Part shown: positions 9,112 to 17,582 of the stretch, piece by piece
Position numbering within the stretch: position 1 is the stretch's first letter
Layout: every line of letters starts with the position of its first letter
NCBI GenBank assembly: GCA_023433705.1
Contig: JAEYUC010000068.1
Location: 1 to 64,000 of the forward strand
Length of the DNA stretch: 64,000 nucleotides
Direction: 5' to 3'
From: Pseudomonadota bacterium
GTDB taxonomy: Bacteria > Pseudomonadota > Gammaproteobacteria > Steroidobacterales > Steroidobacteraceae
Position numbers and translations under genes: made by a program
Notes under the pieces: generated by a model
Seen by the model: the letters and a program-made list of their open reading frames with translations, nothing else
Database searches by the model: none
What the model was told of the DNA's origin: nothing

Positions 9112-9588
9112 ATGCGATCCTGGACGAAATACTGCCTGCCCACGCTGGCGGTGCTCACTCTCGGCGCCTGCGTCAACCAGCAGGAAAAAACCAAGCGCGA
9201 AATCCAGAAGTTCATGCAGACGTCGACCGGTGAATACCGGAACGATGCGGGCGAAGAACTCGTCATGGTCCCGATCTACTCGCGCATGATCGGCATGGAC
9301 ACGATCTACGTGGAACGCACCACCGCCGCGGGAACCTCGAGCCGCATCGTGTCGCTCGAGATCGGCAAGAACGGGATCATCCAGCTCGCGTACGTCTTCG
9401 TGCAGCAGAGCCAGTGGCGCAACCTGCGCGAGAACCCGGAGCTGTTCAGCGCGTTGCTGCCCAAGGACGTGCGCGCCGCCGGCACCTGCGACATCAAGGT
9501 CGCCGAGGACAAGAATTCCGTGTCTTACTCGTGCGGCGGCAGCCCGCCGACCGACTACCAGCGCGTCCAGCACGAACAGGTCAACTGA
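9112..9588 (+). CDS. Small lipoprotein, weakly CpeT/CpcT-like
   Basis: A 158-residue predicted lipoprotein: basic start, hydrophobic stretch and lipobox LGAC at about residues 17-20. The body has the pattern of the CpeT/CpcT chromophore-lyase fold (YRN-like segment early, an NLREN...LLPKD helix, then two cysteines), but this resemblance is weak and no phycobilin role is implied. ATG 9112 is chosen because it gives the signal peptide and has AGGGGTG 7 nt upstream; an in-frame ATG at 9088 overlaps the ligase stop. It probably anchors or assists the preceding metallopeptidase/ligase unit at the membrane. Confidence 0.7.
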   Translation: MRSWTKYCLPTLAVLTLGACVNQQEKTKREIQKFMQTSTGEYRNDAGEELVMVPIYSRMIGMDTIYVERTTAAGTSSRIVSLEIGKNGIIQLAYVFVQQSQWRNLRENPELFSALLPKDVRAAGTCDIKVAEDKNSVSYSCGGSPPTDYQRVQHEQVN

Positions 9589-9624
9589 CCCGGATCGACC
9601 GATCGGAAACGGCCGATCCGGGTC
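9587..9624. terminator. Hairpin between convergent genes, possible bidirectional terminator
   Basis: GACCCGGATCG (9587-9597) pairs perfectly with CGATCCGGGTC (9614-9624) across a 16-nt loop. It lies between the convergent stops at 9588 and 9639. Neither side has a strong T tract, so intrinsic termination is uncertain. Confidence 0.5.
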
Positions 9625-9638
9625 GTTCGTGACCCGCG

Positions 9639-11696
9639 TCACTCGCGCGTGTGCGACTCCATCCAGTCGAGGACCGTGCCGTACCAGAAGATGCTGTTGG
9701 CGGGCTTCAGCACCCAGTGATTCTCGTCCGGGAACACCACGAAGCGGCTCTCGACGCCGCGCCGCTGCAATGCCGTGAAGGTCGCGAGTCCCTGTGAATA
9801 GGGCACGCGGAAATCGAGCTCGCCGTGGATCACGAGCATGGGTGTGCGCCACTCGCTGACGTAGTTAGCCGGGTTGAAACGCTCGTGGATCTCGGGCGTC
9901 TTGAAGTACGGCCCGCCGTTCTCCCACTCGGTGAACCACAGCTCCTCGGTCGTGTAATACATCAGGCGGGTGTCGAAGATGCCCGCGTGATTGACGATGC
10001 AGCGGAAGCCGTCGGGCCACTTGCCCGCGATCCAGTTCTGCATGTAACCGCCGTACGAGGCGCCGAGCGAACACGCGCGTTTCCCGTCGAGCCACGGGTA
10101 CTTCTGTTGAGCCGCGGCGAGGCCTTTCTGCAGATCCTCGAAGGGCCGGTCACCCCAGTGCTGGCTGATCGAATCGGTGAACGCCTGGCCGTAACCGGGC
10201 GAGCCGTGGAAGTCGATGATGACGACGGCGAAACCACGCGCGGCGAACGCCTGCGCGTTCCAGCGCCAGTTCCACTGGTTCTGCAGGCTCACCTGCGGGC
10301 CGCCGTGCACGACGAACGCGATCGGGAATTTGCGCTCCGCCGAGAAGCCGAACGGCTTCACGACATACCCGTAAACGGTCTCGTCGTTCCAACCCTTGAA
10401 GTTGAACTGTTCGAACGGCGACAACGTGCGCGCGGACAGAATGGATTGGTTGCTCGACGTGATCCGGCGCGGCGCCGCGCGGCCGCCTTCGAGCAGGTAG
10501 AGATCCGGCGGTGTCGCGAGATCGTGCCACACCACGACGTTGCCCTTCGGGCCCGGCGAGAACTCGGCTACCGAGCCCGGGCCCGAGACCGGCGTGACGC
10601 GGCCGCTCGCGGAATCGATCGCGAAGAGCCGCGTCTGTCCGACGTCGCTCGCGGTCGCGAGCAGCGTGCGTCCGTCGCGCGCGACGTCCAGATGTTGCAC
10701 CGAGCGATCCCAGCCCGGCGCGAGATCGCGGGTCTCGCCTTCGTGCGAGATCCGGATGCCGAACCGGTCCGCCTCGAAGCCGGGCTTGCTCATCGCGATC
10801 CACGCGAGCGCGCCGTTGCGCAGGAACTTCGGCTGCGTGTCCCACGCCGGGTTGTCGGCGGTCAGGTTGCGCGGCGCCTTCAAGCCATCGACCGGCGTCT
10901 CGTAGAGGTCGAAGTTGGTGGACCAGGGTTCCTCGCGGCCCGCGACGCGCGCGGAGAACACGAGGCGCGTCCCGTCTGGGCTGAACGTGTATTCCTCGGC
11001 GCCGCCGAAGGGCTTGGAGGGCACGTCGGCATCGAGCGTGCGGCTCAGGTTGATCGGATGGCCGGCGCGACCGTCGATCTCGAGTTTCGCGACGAACAGG
11101 TTCGAGCGCGTGCCGTTTTTCCACGTGTCCCAGTGCCGCACGAACAGGGAATCAAACGTGCGCGCCGACGGGCGATTCGGCGCCGCCGCATCGAGGCGCT
11201 GGCGCGTGCAGGCGAGCTGCACGCAATCCGGGAAGACTTCCATCGAGAGCGCGAGGCGCTGGCCGTCCGGCGATACGGCGAACGAGCCGACGTCGAGTGG
11301 ATAGTCGGTGATCTGCACGGCTTCGCCGCCGGCGAGCGGCAGCCGCCACACCTGCATCGAGCCGGCGCGCGAGGACAGGAAGTAGATGGATGTACCGTCG
11401 GCCGACCAGCGCGGATGATTGTCGGTCGCGGAGTGTTGCGTCAGGCGGCGCGGTTTCGCGTCCGCGCGGTTCGGGTCGATGAGCCACAGGTCGGTGCGGC
11501 CGCGATTCGCTTCCTTGTCCGTTTCGCGCAGCACGTAGACCGCGAGCCGCCCGTCGGGCGAGACCTGCGGATCGCTGACCCGCGCGAGCATGTTGAGGTC
11601 GGTCGGTGTGAAGGCGCGCGACGCGTCCTGAGCGCCGGCTTGCATTCCGAGTCCGCCGGCGAGCACCAGCGCGGTGTACAACAAGATCGCTCTCAT
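9639..11696 (-). CDS. S9 family prolyl oligopeptidase/dipeptidyl peptidase, exported
   Basis: Serine peptidase of 685 residues: signal peptide (about 1-24), a WD40-like propeller (about 40-430) and a C-terminal alpha/beta hydrolase domain. The catalytic triad is readable: S547 in GASYGGY, D628 in GELDFRV and H660 in ENHWVL. Such enzymes trim short peptides in the periplasm. The start ATG 11696 has GAGGAG 6-11 nt upstream and yields the signal peptide; a longer in-frame extension crossing the divergent HAD gene is not supported. Only 27 nt separate it from the HAD start. Confidence 0.93.
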   Translation of the reverse strand: MRAILLYTALVLAGGLGMQAGAQDASRAFTPTDLNMLARVSDPQVSPDGRLAVYVLRETDKEANRGRTDLWLIDPNRADAKPRRLTQHSATDNHPRWSADGTSIYFLSSRAGSMQVWRLPLAGGEAVQITDYPLDVGSFAVSPDGQRLALSMEVFPDCVQLACTRQRLDAAAPNRPSARTFDSLFVRHWDTWKNGTRSNLFVAKLEIDGRAGHPINLSRTLDADVPSKPFGGAEEYTFSPDGTRLVFSARVAGREEPWSTNFDLYETPVDGLKAPRNLTADNPAWDTQPKFLRNGALAWIAMSKPGFEADRFGIRISHEGETRDLAPGWDRSVQHLDVARDGRTLLATASDVGQTRLFAIDSASGRVTPVSGPGSVAEFSPGPKGNVVVWHDLATPPDLYLLEGGRAAPRRITSSNQSILSARTLSPFEQFNFKGWNDETVYGYVVKPFGFSAERKFPIAFVVHGGPQVSLQNQWNWRWNAQAFAARGFAVVIIDFHGSPGYGQAFTDSISQHWGDRPFEDLQKGLAAAQQKYPWLDGKRACSLGASYGGYMQNWIAGKWPDGFRCIVNHAGIFDTRLMYYTTEELWFTEWENGGPYFKTPEIHERFNPANYVSEWRTPMLVIHGELDFRVPYSQGLATFTALQRRGVESRFVVFPDENHWVLKPANSIFWYGTVLDWMESHTRE

Positions 11697-11710
11697 CCGA
11701 TTCTCCTCGT

Positions 11711-11716
11711 TAACAT
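11711..11716 (+). promoter_or_regulatory. Candidate -10 hexamer of the HAD gene
   Basis: TAACAT ends 7 nt before ATG 11724 and lies in the 27-nt gap between the two divergent starts. If used, transcription would begin at or next to the ATG. Confidence 0.35.
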
Positions 11717-11723
11717 GCAGGCC

Positions 11724-12422
11724 ATGAATCCGCGTGCGGTGCGCGCCATCTGTTTCGATCTCGACAACACGCTGTGGGCGATCGAGCCCGTGCTGGCGCG
11801 CGCGGAGCGCATTCTCTACGAATGGCTGGGGCTGCGGTACCCGAAGATCCCGGAGCGTTTTCCGCCGGAGCGCATGCTGGAGGCGCGCGCGGCCCTGCTC
11901 GCCGAGAATCCCGACCGTTCCCACGATCTGACCTGGCTGCGCCGCGAAGCGCTGGCGCGGGCGGCCGAGGAAGTGGGCTACATCCGGGACGTCGCGCACG
12001 AGGCGTTTGCCACCTGGCACGCCGCGCGCAACGAAGTCGAGCCATTCCGTGAGGTGATCCCGGCGCTCGAAACGCTGCGCGCGCGGTTTCGTCTCGCGAC
12101 GCTGACCAACGGCAATGCCGATCTCGCGGCCATCGGAATTTCGCACCATTTTGAAGTCAATTTGAACGCCGCTGCACTCGGTTGCGCCAAACCGGATCCG
12201 CGCTGTTACGCGCGCCTGTCGGAGTCCTTGAAGCTGAAACCCGCGGAAATCCTGTTCGTTGGCGATGAACCTCACGCCGATGTCGCAGGTCCACGTGAAG
12301 TTGGCATGCAAACTGTATGGGTTGATCGAACCCGTGCGGAGTGGCCCGCCGGTTTGCCCGCGGCGGACGCCGTCATCACCGACCTCACGGGTCTGGTGAC
12401 GTTGTTTGCCGAGACAGTGTGA
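11724..12422 (+). CDS. HAD-superfamily hydrolase, subfamily IA
   Basis: A 232-residue phosphatase with all four HAD motifs: CFDLDNTLW near residue 10 (nucleophile and acid aspartates), LTNGNAD near 128, AKPDPRC near 156 and VGDEPHAD near 180. A cap domain lies between motifs I and II. YjjG-like nucleotidase or a sugar-phosphate phosphatase are possible; substrate is not readable. ATG 11724 is preferred because a -10-like TAACAT lies at the right distance; ATG 11715 is an alternative that adds three residues. Confidence 0.88.
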   Translation: MNPRAVRAICFDLDNTLWAIEPVLARAERILYEWLGLRYPKIPERFPPERMLEARAALLAENPDRSHDLTWLRREALARAAEEVGYIRDVAHEAFATWHAARNEVEPFREVIPALETLRARFRLATLTNGNADLAAIGISHHFEVNLNAAALGCAKPDPRCYARLSESLKLKPAEILFVGDEPHADVAGPREVGMQTVWVDRTRAEWPAGLPAADAVITDLTGLVTLFAETV

Positions 12423-12589
12423 ACGGGGCCACGCCGCTCGTCCGCGGTTAGCAATCGCCGCCGGCTGCTGCCAGCAGCGGATTCGCGACGAGTCGACAAT
12501 AACGGCTCCTGCGTCACGGAACGTGCGCGCGCATCGCGTTCAACTGTGCTCGTCCGGATGCCGATAGCGGGTTGATGGAGGTTTGCGAA

Positions 12590-13207
12590 ATGACCATCCA
12601 GATGGTTGCGAATCTGAAGGAGTTCTTCCGCGACGCGTTGCACGACGCGCTCACGCATCAGCAGGTCGCGGTCGAAGGCGAAACCGAACACTACGTGGTG
12701 AACATGCTCACGCTGTTCGCCGACACCGACGCGCTCTATGAACGAACACCGGGACAACCCGAACGCTCGCGATTGAAACCCCTCGCGATCATGCTCGGCG
12801 AAGCGCTCGAAGCGCCGACGCAGGAGCAGCGGCTGCGCGGCCTGCAACGGCTCGGCGACGTCTCGCTTTTCCTCTCGGGATTTTTCGCGGCGGGCTTCGC
12901 GCGCAAGCTCGTCGACATCGACTATCACATCGCGATGGGCGGCCGTGCCTACGGCACGCTGGCCGAGACCTGTCCCGCGACGCGCGGCCGCACGATGCGC
13001 CAGGTGTTCGCGGAGCTCGCGGAGAAATTCGTGCCGATGGTCGATGCGCTCAACGAGATCAGCGAAAGCTCGTACCAGCATTCGGCGCAGGACCGGCTGC
13101 GGCTCTACGAGCTGTGGATGAAGACCGGAAGCGAACGCTCGCGCAAACTGCTGCGCAAGCTGGGACTCGAACCCGTGCCGTCGGCACGCAGCATCCTCGC
13201 GCATTGA
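12590..13207 (+). CDS. Conserved-looking helical protein of unknown function (first of a pair)
   Basis: I do not recognise this 205-residue protein. It looks mostly alpha-helical, has no signal peptide or membrane helix, and contains a hydrophobic LFLSGFFAAGF segment near residue 90 followed by DIDYHIAMGGRAYG. ATG 12590 is preceded by GGAGG at 12577-12581, a good ribosome binding site. The next gene begins 13 nt after the stop, so the two probably form an operon. The segment 12423-12589 upstream holds only a short GC hairpin and no clear promoter. Confidence 0.65.
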   Translation: MTIQMVANLKEFFRDALHDALTHQQVAVEGETEHYVVNMLTLFADTDALYERTPGQPERSRLKPLAIMLGEALEAPTQEQRLRGLQRLGDVSLFLSGFFAAGFARKLVDIDYHIAMGGRAYGTLAETCPATRGRTMRQVFAELAEKFVPMVDALNEISESSYQHSAQDRLRLYELWMKTGSERSRKLLRKLGLEPVPSARSILAH

Positions 13208-13220
13208 ACAGGACGCAGCG

Positions 13221-13874
13221 ATGAGCTCCGCCACGCTCGCCGCGCTCCAGGACGCACTCGCGGACATCTACGACCTGCCCGCGACTCCCGACGTCGCGCA
13301 GTACCTGCTGACCGATCGCGCGCGCCTCGCCGCGATGAGCGATCGCGTGAGCGACGAGCAGTTGCTCGTCGCGGAAGACGGCGACACGGTGTCGCTCGCG
13401 CTGTACATCGACGCCGCGGTCCTCGAAAGGCTCGAGCGCTGCGATCCGTTCGCGGCGCTCACGCATGAGAATCTCGCCGACTACATGACCGCGGCGGAAG
13501 GAGTGAGTCATTTCGTGTACGTCGCCTGGAACGCGGGTCACGACAAGCCGGTGACGCTGCTCGAGCTCGAGCTGCAGGCGGAGATCGACAAGTACGTGCT
13601 GGGCGCGTGGCTGCTTCGCGAGCAATGCGGACGATTCCCGCGCGAGCTGCACCGCGTGTTGTTCGATCGCGCGCGCGTCGATCCGGAAGCGGCCGCGGGC
13701 CGCGTCGGTCTCTATCACACGGCGTCGGCGTACGCGGCGCGCTTCTGTCGCAAGGTGGCCGCGCGCCTCGAGCGCTCGCGCAGGGGCGAGAGCAACTCGC
13801 TGCTCGCGGAGTTGCGGCGGTTCTATCGCCTGGGAAACGCGCGCAAGCTCGCGCACATCGAACGCTTCGCGTGA
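13221..13874 (+). CDS. Helical protein of unknown function (second of a pair)
   Basis: A 217-residue soluble protein I cannot assign. It has an acidic N-terminal half and an Arg-rich C-terminal third. It includes a DAAVLERLERCDP helix, a FVYVAWNAGHDKP strand-turn segment and ELELQAEIDKYV, where several Glu/His side chains could bind a metal, though no known motif is complete. It follows the 12590-13207 gene by 13 nt with GGACGCAGCG before its ATG. The pairing suggests partners in one process. Confidence 0.65.
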   Translation: MSSATLAALQDALADIYDLPATPDVAQYLLTDRARLAAMSDRVSDEQLLVAEDGDTVSLALYIDAAVLERLERCDPFAALTHENLADYMTAAEGVSHFVYVAWNAGHDKPVTLLELELQAEIDKYVLGAWLLREQCGRFPRELHRVLFDRARVDPEAAAGRVGLYHTASAYAARFCRKVAARLERSRRGESNSLLAELRRFYRLGNARKLAHIERFA

Positions 13875-13895
13875 ATGTTCGCGCGCCGCGGCCGA

Positions 13896-14264
13896 CTACT
13901 CGACGTCGCTATCGTCCTGCTGACGCCGCGCTTCCAGCTCCCGCTTCATCTTGATCCACTCACCGAGCTTGCGCAGGTCGCGCTTGACCGGAGCCTTCTT
14001 CGGTTCCGGCGCGGTTCCGTAACCGGCCGCGCGCGCGTACGGATCGAAGCCGTTGGCGCGTGTGCGTTCGACGGTGAGCCTGGCGCTGTCCCCGCGCCCG
14101 GGCGTGGTCTGGATGCTGAGCGGTTCGCGTTCGAGCAATTCCCCGGCATAACCCGCGTCGATCCACTCGACGCGCGCATTGCCACGATCGTCGTGAACGA
14201 TCTGTGATGCGCGCCGCCGGTTCGTCGCAGGCGGGCGTTTTTCATTGGATTCATCGTCTTTCAC
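13896..14264 (-). CDS. Small charged hypothetical protein
   Basis: A 122-residue hydrophilic protein with Lys/Arg- and Asp/Glu-rich ends and a central segment, ARVEWIDAGYAGELLE, that looks like a short beta-alpha element. The start codon would be GTG 14264. There is no signal peptide, membrane helix or familiar motif. It lies downstream of the NUDIX gene on the same strand (84 nt apart) and converges on the hypothetical pair. It is supported by codon use and amino-acid composition only. Confidence 0.5.
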   Translation of the reverse strand: MKDDESNEKRPPATNRRRASQIVHDDRGNARVEWIDAGYAGELLEREPLSIQTTPGRGDSARLTVERTRANGFDPYARAAGYGTAPEPKKAPVKRDLRKLGEWIKMKRELEARRQQDDSDVE

Positions 14265-14348
14265 GGCCCCAGTATGAACGAGCCGGAAAAACCGTGTTTT
14301 GACATAGCGAACATTCCGGACACGCCGAATTGCGGCCTGTGAGCCGGT

Positions 14349-14873
14349 TCACGCAATTTTTCTGCGCGATGCGGCTCGCAGGATTCCGATGATGGTTTTG
14401 GCGTCCTTCAGCTCGCCGTTCTGCGCGCGCGCCACGGCGAGGTCGAGCGGCCACCATTCGACCTCGAAGACTTCGCCCGATTCCGGGGCGCCCGCGGCGC
14501 GCGTCAGGTCGGTCGCGAGGTAGAGATGGATGACCTCCGTGAAAACGCCGGGCGAACTGAAATATTCGCCTAGCGACTCGAAGCGGCCCGCGCTCACCGA
14601 GGCTTCTTCGACGAGCTCGCGCCGCGCGGTGACGTCGGGAGGTTCGCCAGGTTCGAGCTTGCCGGCCGGCAATTCGTGGATGTAACCGCCCGCCGCATGC
14701 CGGTACTGCCGCAGCAGGCACACGCGCTCCTGCGCGTCTATCGCGACCACCGCGGCGCCGCCGGGATGACGCACGATCTCGAGCGGCAGGCGAAATCCGT
14801 TCGGCAAGTCGACGGTGTCGACGCTCACGCGTATCACGCGGCCTTCGTAGATCATTTTCTGTTCGATCAGCAT
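14349..14873 (-). CDS. NUDIX hydrolase, ADP-ribose pyrophosphatase-like
   Basis: A 174-residue NUDIX enzyme. The Nudix box spans about residues 70-92 (GKLEPGE...RRELVEEAS); its last glycine is replaced by Ser, a mild deviation. PAGKLEPGE and the following GEYFSSPGVFTE segment are typical of the ADP-sugar pyrophosphatase branch (NudF-like), which hydrolyses ADP-ribose to AMP and ribose-5-phosphate. A TACACT hexamer lies 6 nt before the ATG and there is no ribosome binding site, suggesting a leaderless message. Confidence 0.9.
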   Translation of the reverse strand: MLIEQKMIYEGRVIRVSVDTVDLPNGFRLPLEIVRHPGGAAVVAIDAQERVCLLRQYRHAAGGYIHELPAGKLEPGEPPDVTARRELVEEASVSAGRFESLGEYFSSPGVFTEVIHLYLATDLTRAAGAPESGEVFEVEWWPLDLAVARAQNGELKDAKTIIGILRAASRRKIA

Positions 14874-14879
14874 CGCGCG

Positions 14880-14885
14880 AGTGTA
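14880..14885 (-). promoter_or_regulatory. Candidate -10 hexamer of the NUDIX gene
   Basis: On the minus strand TACACT is separated from ATG 14873 by 6 nt; consistent with a transcription start at the A of the start codon. Confidence 0.4.
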
Positions 14886-15101
14886 ACCGCATGCAAGCCG
14901 CCGGCCGCGGTTGGTAGTAAGGTCCGCGCCGGACGAGCGCGCGAGCTTGTGGCGCGCTCGGACCGGCGCTCATAATCCGGGCGCCCGGTGTCTTGCTCGC
15001 CGGGACCGATCGGATCAAAAAAGCGTCACATTCCGGTGCATCCGCACGTGACGGCTGTCACGGCTCGCGGTGTGCCCGGGCCAGTTTTCGAGTTCATTTC
15101 G

Positions 15102-15107
15102 TATATT
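15102..15107 (+). promoter_or_regulatory. Candidate -10 hexamer of the UvrD-type helicase
   Basis: TATATT ends 9 nt before ATG 15117 in a locally AT-rich spot. No -35 box at normal spacing and no ribosome binding site are seen. Confidence 0.45.
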
Positions 15108-15116
15108 GTTGTATTG

Positions 15117-17204
15117 ATGTCCACGGCTGAAAAACTCGGATCCCTGAACGCTCCGCAAAAGCGGGCGGTCACCTATGGCGCGCCCGTTCCCGGTGGGAAG
15201 GGTTTTCGCGCGGGACCGCTGCTGGTCGTCGCGGGCGCGGGCACGGGCAAGACCAACACGCTCGCGCATCGCGTCGCGCATCTCGCGATGAGCGGCGTGG
15301 ATCCGGCGCGCATCCTCATGCTGACGTTCACGCGCCGTGCGGCGGTCGAGATGAAACGTCGCACGAACGAGATCCTGCGCGAGGCGCTCGACGACAAGCT
15401 CGGCGGCAAGGCCTCGCAGCTGTCGCAGCGACTCACCTGGGCCGGCACTTTCCACTCGATCGGCAACCGGCTGTTGCGCCACTACGCGAAACACGTCGGC
15501 CTCGATCCCGCCTTCAGCGTCCTCGATCGCTCCGACGCAGCAGATCTGCTCGACACCGTGCGCACGGAGATGGGGTATTCCGGCAAGGGCCAGCGTTTCC
15601 CGCGCAAGGACACCTGTCTCGGCGTCTACTCGTATCGCGTCAACACGCAGAAGTCGCTCAAGGAAACGCTCGACAGCCAGTTTTCCTGGTGCGCGCACTG
15701 GGAAGAAGACATCGCCAAGCTGCTGCGCGGCTACGTCGAGCGCAAGACGCAGTTCTGCGTGCTCGACTTCGACGACCTGCTGCTCTACTGGCACGCGATG
15801 ATGAGCGAGGACAAGATCGCGAAGTCGGTCGCCGCCAATTTCGACCACGTGCTGGTCGACGAATTTCAGGACACCAACAAGCTGCAGGGCGACATCCTGC
15901 ACGCGCTCAAGCCCGACGGCCAGGGCGTGACCGTCGTCGGCGACGACGCGCAGGCTATCTACTCTTTCCGCGCCGCCGCGGTCGAGAACATCCTCGGCTT
16001 CCCGGATCGCTTCCGCCCCCGTGCCGAGGTCGTCACGCTGGCGCAGAACTACCGCTCGAGCCAGAGCGTGCTCGACGCGGCGAACGCGCTCATGGCCGAC
16101 GCGCCGCGCCAGCATCGCAAGCACCTGCTGTCGATGCGCGGCCAGGGTCCGCGGCCCAAGCTCGTGACCGTGGACGATCTGCCCACGCAGGCGGAGTTCA
16201 TCTGCACGCGTGTGCTCGCGTCGCGCGAGGCCGGCATTCCGCTGCGCCGCCAGGCCGTGTTGTTCCGCACCGGTTCGCACAGCGACGTGCTCGAGGTCGA
16301 GCTTGCGAAGCGCAAGATCCCGTTCGTGAAATACGGCGGCCTCAAGTTCATGGAGGCGTCGCACGTCAAGGATCTGCTCGCGGTGCTGCGCTGGGCGGAC
16401 AACCCGCGCAACCAGCCCGCGGCGTTCCGCGTGCTGCAGTTCATGCCCGGCATGGGCCCGGCGAACGCGAAGAAGGCGCTGGACCATTTCGTCGCCAGCA
16501 ATTTCCAGTGGGCCTCGTTCGACAAGTTCGAACCGCCGGCCGATACGCGCGTGCCCTGGATCAAGTTCTGCGAGCTGTTCAAGGCGCTCGGCGAGCCGGC
16601 GCGCGAGTGGCGCGGCCAGATCAACATGATCCGCGAGTGGTACAAGCCGCACATGGAGCGCATGTACGAACACGTGCACACGCGCATCGGTGACCTCGAC
16701 CAGCTCGAACTGCTTTCGTCGCAGTACCCGACGCGCGAGCGGTTCGTCACCGAGCTCACGCTCGATCCGCCGAACGCCTCCGGAGACCTCTCGGGACAGC
16801 CGCTCATGGACGAGGACTACCTCGTGCTCTCGACCGTCCATTCCGCCAAGGGCATGGAGTGGGATCACGTCTACGTCCTGAACGTCGTCGATGGCAGCTT
16901 CCCGAACGAGTTCTCGACCGGCAAGCCCGAACTACTCGACGAAGAGCGGCGCCTGCTGTACGTGGCGATGACCCGCGCGCGCAACGAGCTCACCTGCGTG
17001 GTGCCGCTGCGGTTCCAGATCACGAGCCCGCGCAGCACGGACGGACACGTCTACGGAGCGCGCAGCCGCTTCCTCACCGAGAAGGTGATGAAGTGCTTCG
17101 ACGAACAGGTGTTCCAGAGCACGAACGTCGAAGTGAAGATCCAGGAAGCCGCCGCCGAATCCGGCACGATCGACGTCGCCTCGCGCATCAAGCAGATGTG
17201 GTAG
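15117..17204 (+). CDS. Superfamily 1A DNA helicase, UvrD/Rep/PcrA type
   Basis: ATP-dependent 3'-5' DNA helicase of 695 residues. SF1A motifs appear in order: Walker A GAGTGKT (about residue 42), motif Ia LTFTRRAA, motif II VDEFQDT, motif III GDDAQAIYSFR, motif IV LAQNYRS, motif V STVHSAKGMEWDHVYV and motif VI LYVAMTRAR. It could act in repair or restart, but is shorter at the C-terminus than UvrD and lacks an evident RNA-polymerase-binding Tudor tail, so I do not name it uvrD. ATG 15117 fits the conserved start (LNAPQKRAV follows); an upstream in-frame extension is not supported. Confidence 0.93.
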   Translation: MSTAEKLGSLNAPQKRAVTYGAPVPGGKGFRAGPLLVVAGAGTGKTNTLAHRVAHLAMSGVDPARILMLTFTRRAAVEMKRRTNEILREALDDKLGGKASQLSQRLTWAGTFHSIGNRLLRHYAKHVGLDPAFSVLDRSDAADLLDTVRTEMGYSGKGQRFPRKDTCLGVYSYRVNTQKSLKETLDSQFSWCAHWEEDIAKLLRGYVERKTQFCVLDFDDLLLYWHAMMSEDKIAKSVAANFDHVLVDEFQDTNKLQGDILHALKPDGQGVTVVGDDAQAIYSFRAAAVENILGFPDRFRPRAEVVTLAQNYRSSQSVLDAANALMADAPRQHRKHLLSMRGQGPRPKLVTVDDLPTQAEFICTRVLASREAGIPLRRQAVLFRTGSHSDVLEVELAKRKIPFVKYGGLKFMEASHVKDLLAVLRWADNPRNQPAAFRVLQFMPGMGPANAKKALDHFVASNFQWASFDKFEPPADTRVPWIKFCELFKALGEPAREWRGQINMIREWYKPHMERMYEHVHTRIGDLDQLELLSSQYPTRERFVTELTLDPPNASGDLSGQPLMDEDYLVLSTVHSAKGMEWDHVYVLNVVDGSFPNEFSTGKPELLDEERRLLYVAMTRARNELTCVVPLRFQITSPRSTDGHVYGARSRFLTEKVMKCFDEQVFQSTNVEVKIQEAAAESGTIDVASRIKQMW

Positions 17205-17226
17205 CGAGGGGCAGCCCCCTTTCTCC

Positions 17227-17256
17227 CAAAAAGAACCCCGCACGAGGCGGGGTTCT
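17227..17256 (-). terminator. Intrinsic terminator of the RRM protein gene
   Basis: AGAACCCCGC (17232-17241) pairs perfectly with GCGGGGTTCT (17247-17256) over a 5-nt loop. The A run at 17228-17232 reads as a T tract on the minus strand, so it terminates the minus-strand RRM gene; it may also slow read-through from the helicase. Confidence 0.8.
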
Positions 17257-17288
17257 CATCGACCTGGTCTGAGGCTAGTTAGCCCGGA

Positions 17289-17582
17289 TCAGCGGCGGAA
17301 CGGACCACCACCACCCTGGCGCGGACGCGGCGGACGTTCCTGCGCTTCATTGACGCGCAGCGGACGCCCGTTCATCTGATAGCCGTTGAGTCCCTGGATC
17401 GCGGCTTGCGCCTCGCCTGAACCCATCTCAACGAAACCGAAGCCACGGGGTTTGCCCGTTTCGCGGTCGTTGATCAGCTTCACTGAATCGACTTTGCCAT
17501 GGCGCTCGAACAGCACCTTGATATCTTGCTCGGTTGCCGAGAAGGGCAGGTTGCCCACGTAGATCGTCGTCATCCCAGACAT
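17289..17582 (-). CDS. RNA-recognition-motif (RRM) RNA-binding protein
   Basis: A single RRM domain with RNP2 (IYVGNL) and RNP1 (RGFGFVEM), followed by an Arg/Pro/Gly tail (RPRQGGGGPFRR). Bacterial proteins of this kind are small RNA chaperones, often cold- or stress-induced. ATG 17582 gives 97 residues; ATG 17573 (MTTIYVGNL) and a TTG at 17591 are alternatives. It has its own downstream terminator and a roughly 350-nt upstream non-coding region, so it is probably monocistronic with a structured leader. Confidence 0.9.
   Translation of the reverse strand: MSGMTTIYVGNLPFSATEQDIKVLFERHGKVDSVKLINDRETGKPRGFGFVEMGSGEAQAAIQGLNGYQMNGRPLRVNEAQERPPRPRQGGGGPFRR

Noticed and set aside
9825..11700. Long open frame on the plus strand opposite the S9 peptidase, in frame with the HAD gene
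   Set aside because: It is antisense to a gene with a full catalytic triad and signal peptide. Its sequence is repetitive Arg/Ala/Glu, as expected from GC-rich antisense codon bias; the HAD start at 11724 is clear.
12464..12478. GCTGCTG/CAGCAGC hairpin as terminator of the HAD gene
   Set aside because: Short stem with almost no loop and no T tract; it probably reflects GC-rich composition.
15015..16868. 617-codon minus-strand frame opposite the helicase
   Set aside because: Lies wholly over all helicase motifs and has shadow-type composition.
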